Shown: positions 54,905 to 63,193 of the stretch, in pieces
Layout of the letters: each line of letters starts with the position of its first letter
How positions within the stretch are numbered: the first letter of the stretch is position 1
Program-made: the position numbers and the translations under genes
Source: CAINVV01 sp037129695
GTDB taxonomy: Bacteria; Bacteroidota; Bacteroidia; Bacteroidales; Prolixibacteraceae
NCBI GenBank assembly: GCA_037129695.1
Contig: JBAXUL010000007.1
Coordinates: 1 to 64,000 of the forward strand
Length of the DNA stretch: 64,000 nucleotides
Direction of reading: 5' to 3'
Notes under the pieces: model-generated
Database searches by the model: none
Seen by the model: the letters and a program-made list of their open reading frames with translations, nothing else
What the model was told of the DNA's origin: nothing

Positions 54905-56230
54905 CTAGTTGGCAATTTCAATTTTTACTTTTTTATTTTTGAGCTTTTCTTCCCGAAGAAGTGAAACAATTTTCCTTATTTTGGATTGAGGAACAGCGGC
55001 AAAAGATTCGAAATCAAGAACATTAATCATTCCAACCTCTTCTTTATTCAATCCGCCTTTTTGCAGGAGTAGCCCAACAATATCCGTTTTGCTGATTTTA
55101 TCCTTCTTGCCTGCACCGAAGTAAAGTGTAGAAAAGAAAGGCGCTTTCAATTGTAGTTTATTCTCGGGAAGTTCCATTTCGACGCAGTAATCCGGAACAT
55201 AAGCCGGTCTCTTTTCTTCTGCTGAGAGCAATATCCATACTGTACCTTCGTTTTCCATCCTGGCAGTACGTCCGTTTCTGTGCACAAATACCGTGTCATT
55301 GGGAGCTGCCTGGTAATGAATGATATTGTTGACACCTGCAATATCCAGACCCCGGGATGCCAGGTCAGTGGTAACGAGTACCTGTGTACTTCCATTCCTG
55401 AATTTAATCAGCGCCCTTTCCCGCCTGGGTTGTTCATGTCCTCCATGATAGGTGTCGTGGCTGATATTGTTCTCATTGAGCAATAAACTGATCCTCTCAA
55501 CAGCCTCCCTGTGATTGCAGAATACTAGTGTTAATCCGTCATTGATATGACCAAGTAATTTCAATAGTAAACTCAGTTTGTCTTTCTCAACCGACCGAAG
55601 CAGATTGATCTCCAATCCGGCAGGTTTGGAACTGTCGCTGTAATCAAGAATGGTTGGATTTTTAATGTGGCCAATATCGGGCTCAGAATCCGATTTTGTT
55701 GCAGATGTCAGTATCAGCAACTCCGGATCGGCAAAATGCTTTAAAATCGCCTTAATTTCCCTTTCAAATCCAAATTCAAGTGACTTGTCATACTCGTCCA
55801 GGATCAGAACAGAGATTGTTTCCGGATTCACATTCCCCTTTTCAAGGTGGTAACTGATTCGACCAGGGGTTCCTATCAGCAATGTAGGTGCTTCATTCAG
55901 GTTGTTGAGTTCAGTCTTGATCTTGTGACCTCCATAACAAGCCGAAACCTTGAGTCCTGTTCCCATGGATTTGAAGACTTGTTCAATCTGCAGCGCAAGT
56001 TCCCTGGAAGGTACCAGTATTAGGGCGCGTATACCGGGTTGTAGAATATCTGCACGTTCCAGCAAAGGCAACAAAAAAGCGACTGTCTTTCCTGAACCGG
56101 TAGGTGAAAATAGACGAACCTGCCTTGCCTTAGCGCATACTTTCAGCATCTCCGTCTGCATGGCATTGAGTGATTCAAACCCCAGATTTTTGACCGTCCT
56201 GGAAATAACGGCTGATTGTTTGGAAACCAT
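54905..56230 (-). CDS. DEAD-box-type RNA helicase (DbpA-like C-terminus)
   Basis: 441 residues from ATG 56230; the longer TTG frame is unnecessary. Q-motif region NLGFESLNAMQ near residue 15, motif I SPTGSGKT near 43, motif Ia VPSRELALQ, motif II DEYD (LILDEYDKSLEF) in place of DEAD, motif III TSAT, motif V TTDLASRGLDI and motif VI HRNGRTAR near 330. The last 75 residues (ISKTDIVGLLLQKGGLNKEE) fit the DbpA RNA-binding domain, which targets 23S rRNA, so a ribosome-assembly role is likely. Confidence 0.92.
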   Translation of the reverse strand: MVSKQSAVISRTVKNLGFESLNAMQTEMLKVCAKARQVRLFSPTGSGKTVAFLLPLLERADILQPGIRALILVPSRELALQIEQVFKSMGTGLKVSACYGGHKIKTELNNLNEAPTLLIGTPGRISYHLEKGNVNPETISVLILDEYDKSLEFGFEREIKAILKHFADPELLILTSATKSDSEPDIGHIKNPTILDYSDSSKPAGLEINLLRSVEKDKLSLLLKLLGHINDGLTLVFCNHREAVERISLLLNENNISHDTYHGGHEQPRRERALIKFRNGSTQVLVTTDLASRGLDIAGVNNIIHYQAAPNDTVFVHRNGRTARMENEGTVWILLSAEEKRPAYVPDYCVEMELPENKLQLKAPFFSTLYFGAGKKDKISKTDIVGLLLQKGGLNKEEVGMINVLDFESFAAVPQSKIRKIVSLLREEKLKNKKVKIEIAN

Positions 56231-56364
56231 AATATAAATTGTTGGAAAAGTCAACTCGGATTTTCGATTTCAGGCACAAATTCCTGATAGCCCTAAATCT
56301 CCTATTTCAAAATTGAGATAGGCAAATCCAAAATAGTGTAATGTTGATATTGTCTGAAAACAAA

Positions 56365-56396
56365 ATAAAAAAGAGGGATCCTAATGGAGCCCTCTT
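56365..56396 (-). terminator. Terminator of the RRM protein gene
   Basis: Read on the minus strand: AAGAGGGCTCC (56396-56386), loop ATTA, GGATCCCTCTT (56381-56371), an 11-bp stem with one mismatch, then TTTTATTTTG. It lies 174 bases past the stop at 56570. The remaining part of the 339-base gap 56231-56569 shows no gene. Confidence 0.75.
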
Positions 56397-56569
56397 AAAT
56401 GTTTTAATAAGCTTTGGAACGATACTGCTTATGTTTGGATTATCTCAGTGATCTGCTTCAATTCCGATTAATTATCAGGCTGTTTAAGTCAAGATATAAT
56501 TTTTCATACACGAACTCAGCACAAAAATAGTTCAAACTGTAGCCTGAAAGCTACTACACGTCCGACTGC

Positions 56570-56992
56570 TTAATAACTAGACCTGCGACCGGTACCTCTG
56601 TCACCGCCGCCACGGTTGAAACCACCACGATCACCACCGCCACGGTTGAAACCGCCACGATCGCCACCACGATTGAAACCACCACCGCCGCCGCCGCCAC
56701 GGTTGAAACCACCACCGCCGCCACCGCTTGGACGTCTTGTGCCGTCTTTAGGTTTTTCGATGGACTCGTTTACAACGATTGTACGACCGTCAACTTCTGC
56801 ACCGTTTAATTCCTCAATGGCTTTTTGAGCCTCTTCTGCATTCGGCATTTCAATAAAGCCGAAACCTTTACTCCTTCCGGAGAATTTGTCAGTAATAATT
56901 CTGGCTGAAGTTACTTCACCGTACTCCTCGAAAAATCCTTTTAATTCTGCCTCCTCCAAGCTAAATGGAAGGCTACCTACGAAAATGTTCAT
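56570..56992 (-). CDS. RNA-binding protein: RRM domain with RGG-type Gly-rich tail
   Basis: 140 residues. RRM domain at residues 1-82 with RNP2 IFVGSLPF at the start and RNP1 RSKGFGFIEM near 42. The tail (about 83-140) is built from repeats of GGFNRGGGDRGGFNRGG type. Bacterial RRM proteins of this kind are abundant in Bacteroidota and cyanobacteria and are tied to cold response and RNA metabolism. The tail can drive RNA binding and condensation. Its DNA is a run of near-identical short repeats and may vary in copy number among strains. Upstream, 56993-57197 is AT-rich and holds a minus-strand -7 element (57052-57059). Confidence 0.95.
   Translation of the reverse strand: MNIFVGSLPFSLEEAELKGFFEEYGEVTSARIITDKFSGRSKGFGFIEMPNAEEAQKAIEELNGAEVDGRTIVVNESIEKPKDGTRRPSGGGGGGFNRGGGGGGGFNRGGDRGGFNRGGGDRGGFNRGGGDRGTGRRSSY
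56592..56725. repeat. Short tandem repeats encoding the RGG tail
   Basis: Imperfect copies of CCACGGTTGAAACCACCACG and related units (18-24 bases) repeat about six times, with interspersed CCG/CCACC runs. They correspond exactly to the Gly-rich tail of the RRM protein. The antisense frame gives a Pro-rich ORF that is an artefact of the repeats. Confidence 0.8.
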
Positions 56993-57197
56993 AATTTTAA
57001 AACCTTATTTAATTGTAAATAATCCGATGTAAAGGTAGTTATATTTTAATTCAAAAATATATTTGCATTTATTTTTATTTACTGCCTAATATTCACATTT
57101 ACAGCGCGATACAAATTATTGTCAGGCTACTTCCATATATTTATTGTAGACAGGGTCGCAATAAATGGATATCTGCACTTATTTGAGAACCAGATTT

Positions 57198-59831
57198 TTA
57201 GTGCACGGCAATTCGGTAGGAGAGTTTTACCATGAGGGTATTGTTCGGTTTTTCACCACCATAAAGTCCATCAAGGTTATGCGAAAGGTCAAAACCACCA
57301 GTAGTCGTTTCGTACCGACGATTTTGCGACCATACCAGATAGAATACTGATCCCGGCATATATTCCCATCTCAATACCAGATTGGATAAAAATTCATTGA
57401 AATTGAAATTTGGGTTTTCAAACCGGTAATCGGGTTTTCCATCGCGGTTCTCATCCACCTGGAAATAATTGTCTTTGTCAGCTGTTGAAATTTGCTGAGC
57501 GTCATATATATGATAGCGATTGGCATATTCTGTATCCCTGGATTTGGTGACCATCTTGATTTGGTTGTAATTTCCGGAAGAAAGATAGGGTTGTCCCCAA
57601 TATTGGATTGTCAGGTTGGGAGTAAGGTTGACATTGATTCGCATTGAAAAGGACAGAATAGTCTGATCAAGCGATCCCAGAATATACTTTTTATCGTTGC
57701 CGTGAGCGACCTCTGCCACATATTGCAATTCACTTAAGTTCCTGACGTAGGCCGGTTCGAATGAAAATTCAAGAGTGTTAAGGGGCTGGTATCGGATGAT
57801 CGGCGAATACTGATCTGAAGAACCGGAGCCGAAATCTTGTCTGACATGAACACCCTGGTATTTGAAGGACAATTTTTTTCGATTATCAGATTCTACAAAA
57901 TACCAGAACGATTTGGTCCCGGGCATCGTCATCATTGGTCCGCCGCGCAATTGTGATGCTGACAGGGATTCTGAATCTATATTCAAGCCGGAATGAATGG
58001 CCCACTGATTTTTAAACTGAACATGCCCGTTGAAATTACCTCCAAGCAACAGATGTTCACCAAAATAGTTCCATGCGTTCCACTGATTGATATTTAGATT
58101 GGCTGACCTCATGATGCCATGGGGTTTGGTGAATTTATACCCGCTCCAGAAAACTTCAATGATCTCATCCGTTGAACGCAGGTATCCTATGTCATTCAAT
58201 TCAAGCCCGGGCGACTTCCACATGGTGGCCAGCATACAGTTCAGGTTCCCGCCAATTTTGGTCAGTTGCATGTTGCCACCGGTTCCTGTTAAGGAGGTAA
58301 GATTGGAATTGTAATGAAAATAGCCGGCATCAGGCCTTTGGAATAGGTGGGTGGATGAGGTTTGAGTTTCAGTTAAAGCCTCCTTGCTGCCTTTTACGTT
58401 GCTGAAAATGGTATTGAGTTGAAACAGCCAGTTTTTCTTATCAAAATATTGCTTGAAGTCCACTCCTGCAGACCGTGCGCTTTTGTGTAAGGTGGATTGC
58501 AGTGGATCTGTCTCAAGTAAGCGGTCTGTACTCGTACCCAAAAATCCGATGATGGTGTTGCCTTTGTTGATGTCTTTTTGCAATCTGCCAACAAAATAAT
58601 TGGTCAATGGTTCAACCTGTTCTGACCTCGCAATACCATTCGAATCGATCTGAGCATTTTCGCGAGCGCCAAGACTTTCAATGATTCCTACCGACCACCC
58701 TTTCGATGTCTTGCCGGTTAGCTTGGCTGCACCAATGATTCTGGTAAAATTCGGTATTTTGGCATACGCTCCATCAGCCAGGTCTAGTGAATACTGAGGT
58801 TTTCTTCCAATCCTTCTCGAGTAGAACATCTGTTCGGTCGAAAGATCCCCATCACCAAAACCTACCGGGAAGCGGGTAATGTTGTTTCCTTCAATGAAGA
58901 ATGGTCTTTTTTCGATGAAAAACGTTTCGTAACCGGTCAGGTTTACCTGCGACGGATCAGCCTCTACCTGTCCGAAATCCGGATTCACAGTAAAATCCAG
59001 CGTCAGATTGTTGGTAACACCGATTTTACCGTCTATTCCCGCGCTCAATTTTGTATCGGATCCATCCGCAAACTTGTTGTTTTCCTCTTTTGGGTAGGTA
59101 TTGATTCCTGCAGTAGTGTATGGTGTGATGTCAAATTGCTTTTGGGGCACTATTTCGCCATTGAATGCCAATTCGCCGTAAAGGTGAGTGAATCCAGACG
59201 AGTTTCTGGGTATCGGCTGCCACAAGGAAACTTCATTTTTCCTGAAAAGAAGCCGAAGGACATCCAGCCCCCAAACTTCGCGTGAATTTTTCTCAAATCG
59301 AAGTTGGGTAAGGGGAATTTTCATTTCAGCTGACCAGCCCCAACTTTGTATCTTTGTCTTGACATACCATATCGGATCCCAGGTTAGGTCTTCCACAACT
59401 CCATCCTCCGAAAAAATCTCATCTGTTTTCACACCGGAAGCAGAAACGAAAAAACCGAAAGCCGTCCTTAGGTCGTGGTAACTGTCAAAAAAGATGCCAA
59501 CCATATCGCCATCCACTTTGTCCCTTCTCGATAACCTGCTGACAATGCTGTCGGGGGATGAGTCTATAGCTTTGATGGCCACATAAATGAACTCGTTGTC
59601 GAATAAAATCCGAAATTTTGTTTCATGGGTTGGATTGGAATTTTCATATGGTTCTCGCTGAATAAACCCCGATTCCCATTTGCCATCCCACTCTGAATCA
59701 GTTAGGTTTCCGTCAATCACTATCGTTGAATTGCACTTTTCGGCCAGGTACAATTTTTTAGGAGATTCTTTTGCGGACAATAAAAAAGGTATTAGTGCCA
59801 GCGTAAAAAGGGCAAGTATTAATAGTTTCAT
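57198..59831 (-). CDS. DUF5916 protein: CBM9-like domain plus outer-membrane beta-barrel
   Basis: 877 residues with a signal peptide (MKLLILALFTLALIPFLLSA). Residues about 25-215 form a carbohydrate-binding-family-9-like domain (IDGNLTDSEWDGKWESGFIQ, FDNEFIYVAIKAIDSSPDSI). The rest is DUF5916, with alternating beta-strands ending in an aromatic-rich tail typical of outer-membrane barrels (FLSNLVLRWEYMPGSVFYLV). The family is widespread and uncharacterised in Bacteroidota, often considered a surface receptor or transporter. Divergent from ffh across a 168-base gap. Confidence 0.88.
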   Translation of the reverse strand: MKLLILALFTLALIPFLLSAKESPKKLYLAEKCNSTIVIDGNLTDSEWDGKWESGFIQREPYENSNPTHETKFRILFDNEFIYVAIKAIDSSPDSIVSRLSRRDKVDGDMVGIFFDSYHDLRTAFGFFVSASGVKTDEIFSEDGVVEDLTWDPIWYVKTKIQSWGWSAEMKIPLTQLRFEKNSREVWGLDVLRLLFRKNEVSLWQPIPRNSSGFTHLYGELAFNGEIVPQKQFDITPYTTAGINTYPKEENNKFADGSDTKLSAGIDGKIGVTNNLTLDFTVNPDFGQVEADPSQVNLTGYETFFIEKRPFFIEGNNITRFPVGFGDGDLSTEQMFYSRRIGRKPQYSLDLADGAYAKIPNFTRIIGAAKLTGKTSKGWSVGIIESLGARENAQIDSNGIARSEQVEPLTNYFVGRLQKDINKGNTIIGFLGTSTDRLLETDPLQSTLHKSARSAGVDFKQYFDKKNWLFQLNTIFSNVKGSKEALTETQTSSTHLFQRPDAGYFHYNSNLTSLTGTGGNMQLTKIGGNLNCMLATMWKSPGLELNDIGYLRSTDEIIEVFWSGYKFTKPHGIMRSANLNINQWNAWNYFGEHLLLGGNFNGHVQFKNQWAIHSGLNIDSESLSASQLRGGPMMTMPGTKSFWYFVESDNRKKLSFKYQGVHVRQDFGSGSSDQYSPIIRYQPLNTLEFSFEPAYVRNLSELQYVAEVAHGNDKKYILGSLDQTILSFSMRINVNLTPNLTIQYWGQPYLSSGNYNQIKMVTKSRDTEYANRYHIYDAQQISTADKDNYFQVDENRDGKPDYRFENPNFNFNEFLSNLVLRWEYMPGSVFYLVWSQNRRYETTTGGFDLSHNLDGLYGGEKPNNTLMVKLSYRIAVH

Positions 59832-59963
59832 GGAAGGAAAAACGAAGTTTTAATAATGACAATATGACGACTGAACCAATCAAACGTTACAAGGCTTGTA
59901 GTTTAATTTGAACTTAAAGACAAAAAAAACAGCATCCGGGTCTTAACTTTTTTTTTTTTCATG

Positions 59964-59971
59964 TAAGTTTG
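59964..59971 (+). promoter_or_regulatory. Probable -7 element of ffh
   Basis: TAAGTTTG matches TAnnTTTG and lies 28 bases before the ATG at 60000. A long T-tract precedes it, but no clear TTG at the -33 position. Confidence 0.4.
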
Positions 59972-59999
59972 TACGCTTTTTAAAAAAAGAACTGAAATT

Positions 60000-61331
60000 A
60001 TGTTTGAAAATCTTACGGATAAGCTGGAACGGTCGTTCAAATTACTGAAAGGCCAGGGTAAAATAACTGAAATCAATGTTGCCGAAACGCTGAAGGAAGT
60101 TAGGCGAGCATTGCTCGATGCGGATGTCAATTTCAAGATTGCGAAGGACTTTACTTCTCGCATCAAGGATAAAGCCATTGGTCAGCAGGTTATTACATCT
60201 TTGAATCCGGGGCAATTGATGGTCAAGATTGTTCACGATGAACTCGTGGAACTGATGGGTGGAGAAGCGGTCGATATCAATTTGAAAGGATCACCTGCCA
60301 TTATCCTGATGTCTGGTTTGCAAGGATCAGGCAAAACAACCTTTTCCGGCAAATTAGCCAACCGACTGAAAACCAAGCAGGGAAAAAATCCTCTCCTGGT
60401 AGCTTGTGACGTTTACAGGCCGGCAGCCGTTGAACAATTACGCATCTTAGGTGCAGCCATTCAGGTAAATGTTTACACGGATGAAACCACCAAAGATCCT
60501 GTAAAGATTGCCAAAGATGCCATCAAAGAGGCTAAGCTGAAAGGCAATGATGTGGTCATCATCGATACCGCCGGCCGACTGGCCATCGATGAGCTGATGA
60601 TGAAAGAGATCGAGGCCATTAAAAATGCTGTCAATCCACAGGAGATCCTCTTTGTGGTTGACTCCATGACCGGCCAGGATGCGGTGAATACCGCCAAAGA
60701 GTTCAACGACCGACTGAATTTTGACGGGGTCATCCTCACAAAACTGGATGGGGATACCAGAGGCGGAGCAGCATTGTCTATCCGCTCGGTAGTTTCCAAA
60801 CCGATCAAATTTGTGGGAATGGGCGAAAAGATGGATGCCATCGACGCCTTTTACCCAAGCAGAATGGCCGACCGAATCCTCGGTATGGGAGATATTGTTT
60901 CTCTGGTTGAAAGAGCACAGGAGCAGTACGACGAGGAAGAGGCAAGGAAACTTCAGAAGAAACTGGCCAAGGATCAGTTTAATTTTGACGATTTCCTAAA
61001 GCAGATACAACAGATCAAGAAAATGGGTAACCTGAAGGATCTTGCGGGGATGATCCCCGGCATGGGAAAGGCTCTGAAGGATGTGGATATTGAAGATGAT
61101 GCATTCAAACATGTGGAAGCCATCATTTATTCGATGACAAAGGCTGAAAGAGCCGATGCAGCGCTGATCGACGGTTCAAGGCGTAAGAGAATAGCCCAGG
61201 GTTCCGGAACATCAGTTCAGGAGGTGAACAGGTTGCTGAAGCAGTTTGCTGATACCCGCAAGATGATGAAGATGGTCTCCTCAGGCGCCAACATGAAGAA
61301 GATGATGACGCAGGGGAAAGGTCACAGGTAA
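60000..61331 (+). CDS. ffh: Signal recognition particle protein Ffh
   Basis: 443 residues: N-domain (1-90), G-domain with GLQGSGKTTFSGKLA near residue 105, DVYRPAAVEQL near 138, VIIDTAGRLAIDELMM near 190, TKLDGDTRGGAALS near 247, then the Met-rich M-domain with RRKRIAQGSGTSVQEVNRLL near 400. With 4.5S RNA (not in this window) it targets nascent membrane proteins to the FtsY receptor. Length and motifs are normal. Confidence 0.97.
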   Translation: MFENLTDKLERSFKLLKGQGKITEINVAETLKEVRRALLDADVNFKIAKDFTSRIKDKAIGQQVITSLNPGQLMVKIVHDELVELMGGEAVDINLKGSPAIILMSGLQGSGKTTFSGKLANRLKTKQGKNPLLVACDVYRPAAVEQLRILGAAIQVNVYTDETTKDPVKIAKDAIKEAKLKGNDVVIIDTAGRLAIDELMMKEIEAIKNAVNPQEILFVVDSMTGQDAVNTAKEFNDRLNFDGVILTKLDGDTRGGAALSIRSVVSKPIKFVGMGEKMDAIDAFYPSRMADRILGMGDIVSLVERAQEQYDEEEARKLQKKLAKDQFNFDDFLKQIQQIKKMGNLKDLAGMIPGMGKALKDVDIEDDAFKHVEAIIYSMTKAERADAALIDGSRRKRIAQGSGTSVQEVNRLLKQFADTRKMMKMVSSGANMKKMMTQGKGHR

Positions 61332-61365
61332 AGGCAAAAGGATAAAGGTAAAAGGCAAAAGGATA
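61326..61365. repeat. Two tandem copies of a 19/20-base purine-rich unit
   Basis: AGGTAAAGGCAAAAGGATA (61326-61344) and AGGTAAAAGGCAAAAGGATA (61346-61365) lie head to tail, starting inside the ffh stop codon and ending before folD. Probably slippage of low-complexity sequence; no function visible. Confidence 0.7.
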
Positions 61366-61395
61366 GCCGATTGACAAATAAAATATTTGTTCCAT

Positions 61396-62271
61396 ATGGT
61401 ATTAATTAACGGAAAAGAAATTGCAGCACTTTTGAAGAATGAGATCGCTGAGGAGGTAGTTCGGATTGTGGATTCCGGGAAACGGGCGCCGCACCTCGCA
61501 GCCATTCTTGTCGGTCACGACGGAGGCAGCGAGACTTATGTGGCCGCCAAAGTGAAAGCCTGTGAACTGATCGGATTTGCTTCCACATTAATTCGTTTGG
61601 AGGACAATGTCAGCGAAGAGGAGTTGTTGAACTGTATTCATCGGCTCAACAATGATCCCGAAATAGATGGATTTATCGTTCAGTTGCCTTTGCCAAAGCA
61701 TATTTCAGAGGAAAAAGTGATTGAGAACATTGATCCCAAAAAAGATGTGGATGGCTTTCATCCTGTGAATGTGGGCCGTGTTGTTGCCGGAATGCCTGCA
61801 TTTGTTTCTGCAACGCCTTTTGGTGTCATGGAATTATTACGCAGGTACAAAATCGAAACCTCCGGAAAAAATTGTGTGGTAATTGGTCGCAGCAACATCG
61901 TTGGCCGGCCGATGAGCATTCTGCTTTCCCAGAAAGGTGTGGACTGCACGGTTACGCTGTGCCATAGCCGCACGAAAAATCTGAAGGAGATCTGTCTGCA
62001 GGCCGATATCATCGTTGCTGCCCTGGGAATGCCTGAATTCCTGTCCGGTGACATGGTGAAGGAGGGAGCGGTGGTTATTGATGTAGGGACGACGCGCGTT
62101 CCATCCGATCAGACCAAATCCGGATTCAAACTGAAAGGTGATGTCAAATTTGACGAGGTGGCTCCGAAATGTTCCTTCATCACACCAGTACCCGGTGGGG
62201 TAGGACCCATGACCATCGCGTCGCTGCTTTACAACACCTTATTGTCGAACCAACATCAAATTTACCAATAG
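61396..62271 (+). CDS. folD: Bifunctional methylene-THF dehydrogenase/cyclohydrolase
   Basis: 291 residues from ATG 61396; a TTG three codons upstream opens the longer frame. Conserved blocks: SETYVAAKVKACELIGF (catalytic Lys), GFIVQLPLPKHISEEKVI near 95, PKKDVDGFHPVNVGR near 118, VIGRSNIVGRPMSILL near 160, and PVPGGVGPMTIASLLYNT near the end. It interconverts 5,10-methylene-, methenyl- and 10-formyl-THF for purine and formyl-Met synthesis. It ends one base before the next gene. Confidence 0.97.
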   Translation: MVLINGKEIAALLKNEIAEEVVRIVDSGKRAPHLAAILVGHDGGSETYVAAKVKACELIGFASTLIRLEDNVSEEELLNCIHRLNNDPEIDGFIVQLPLPKHISEEKVIENIDPKKDVDGFHPVNVGRVVAGMPAFVSATPFGVMELLRRYKIETSGKNCVVIGRSNIVGRPMSILLSQKGVDCTVTLCHSRTKNLKEICLQADIIVAALGMPEFLSGDMVKEGAVVIDVGTTRVPSDQTKSGFKLKGDVKFDEVAPKCSFITPVPGGVGPMTIASLLYNTLLSNQHQIYQ

Positions 62272-62272
62272 G

Positions 62273-63094
62273 ATGGGCTCTATTTCTGCATCTCCGATCC
62301 ACAAAATCATTTTGGTATCCCTTTTGTTTCTAGCCTCCTGTGCGACGGTTCCGCTGACGGGACGCAGACAGCTGAGCCTGGTCAATGAATCTGAAGTGAT
62401 GACCATGAGTCTGAGCCAGTACGACCAGTTTCTCAAATCGAATAAAATATCCACCAACAAAGCCGAAACAGAACGTATGCGCAGAGTTGGAAACAGGATT
62501 GCAGTCGCGGTCGAACAATACCTAAAAGAGAAGGGTTTCTCCTCCTACCTGGAAGGCTACAAATGGGAATTCAACCTGATTGAGGACAAAAGCGTGAATG
62601 CCTGGTGTATGCCGGGAGGAAAGGTGGTGGTTTATACCGGAATCCTTCCACTGATAAAGAATGACGCGCAGTTGGCTACTGTGATGAGCCACGAAATTGC
62701 GCATGCCGTGGCCCGCCATGGCAGCGAAAGAATGAGCGAACAGCTCGTGGCTCAGGGTGCCGGAGCAGCCCTGTCCGTTGCGCTTTCCGAAAAACCGCAA
62801 CAGACACAGCAGTTGGCCATGGCTGCTTTTGGCGTAGGATCCCAGTTAGGCGTCATGCTTCCGTTTTCCAGAACGCACGAATACGAAGCGGATGAAATGG
62901 GATTGAATTTCATGGCGATGGCCGGTTATGATCCAAACCAAAGTATCGATTTTTGGAAAGCCATGGCCCAGAACAACACCTCGAAAACACCGGAGTTTTT
63001 GAGCACCCATCCACTGGATGAAAACAGGATCAAAAGAATTTCTGAAAAATTGCCGGAAGCACTGAAATATTACCATCCTCAGGCAGGAAAGTGA
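62273..63094 (+). CDS. M48 family metalloprotease, lipoprotein (LoiP/YcaL-like)
   Basis: 273 residues with a lipoprotein signal (lipobox FLASC near residue 23). The zinc motif HEIAHAVARHG is near residue 140 and the third ligand Glu lies in HEYEADEMGLNFMA near 202. This is the periplasmic M48 group that degrades misfolded outer-membrane proteins; BepA has an added TPR domain, which is absent here, so LoiP/YcaL is the better comparison. Starts one base after the folD stop, so co-translated. Confidence 0.93.
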   Translation: MGSISASPIHKIILVSLLFLASCATVPLTGRRQLSLVNESEVMTMSLSQYDQFLKSNKISTNKAETERMRRVGNRIAVAVEQYLKEKGFSSYLEGYKWEFNLIEDKSVNAWCMPGGKVVVYTGILPLIKNDAQLATVMSHEIAHAVARHGSERMSEQLVAQGAGAALSVALSEKPQQTQQLAMAAFGVGSQLGVMLPFSRTHEYEADEMGLNFMAMAGYDPNQSIDFWKAMAQNNTSKTPEFLSTHPLDENRIKRISEKLPEALKYYHPQAGK

Positions 63095-63112
63095 TTGACC
63101 AGTTATAGGAGA

Positions 63113-63148
63113 CGAACCCCATACAATTACTCAACTGTATGGGGTTCG
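63113..63148. terminator. Hairpin between convergent M48 and dapA genes
   Basis: Perfect 13-bp arms CGAACCCCATACA (63113-63125) and TGTATGGGGTTCG (63136-63148) with a 10-base loop, followed by CCATTTTAAC on the plus strand. The T-tract is short, but the position between convergent stops (63094 and 63194) fits a terminator. Confidence 0.75.
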
Positions 63149-63193
63149 CCATTTTAACTACTTCGAGGAGTTGAAATAATGCATGTATGCGGA

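Noticed and set aside
56592..56725. CRISPR array
   Set aside because: Repeats are coding, contiguous and lack unique spacers of constant length.
56616..56828. Proline-rich plus-strand ORF of 70 residues
   Set aside because: Antisense image of the RGG repeats of the RRM protein.
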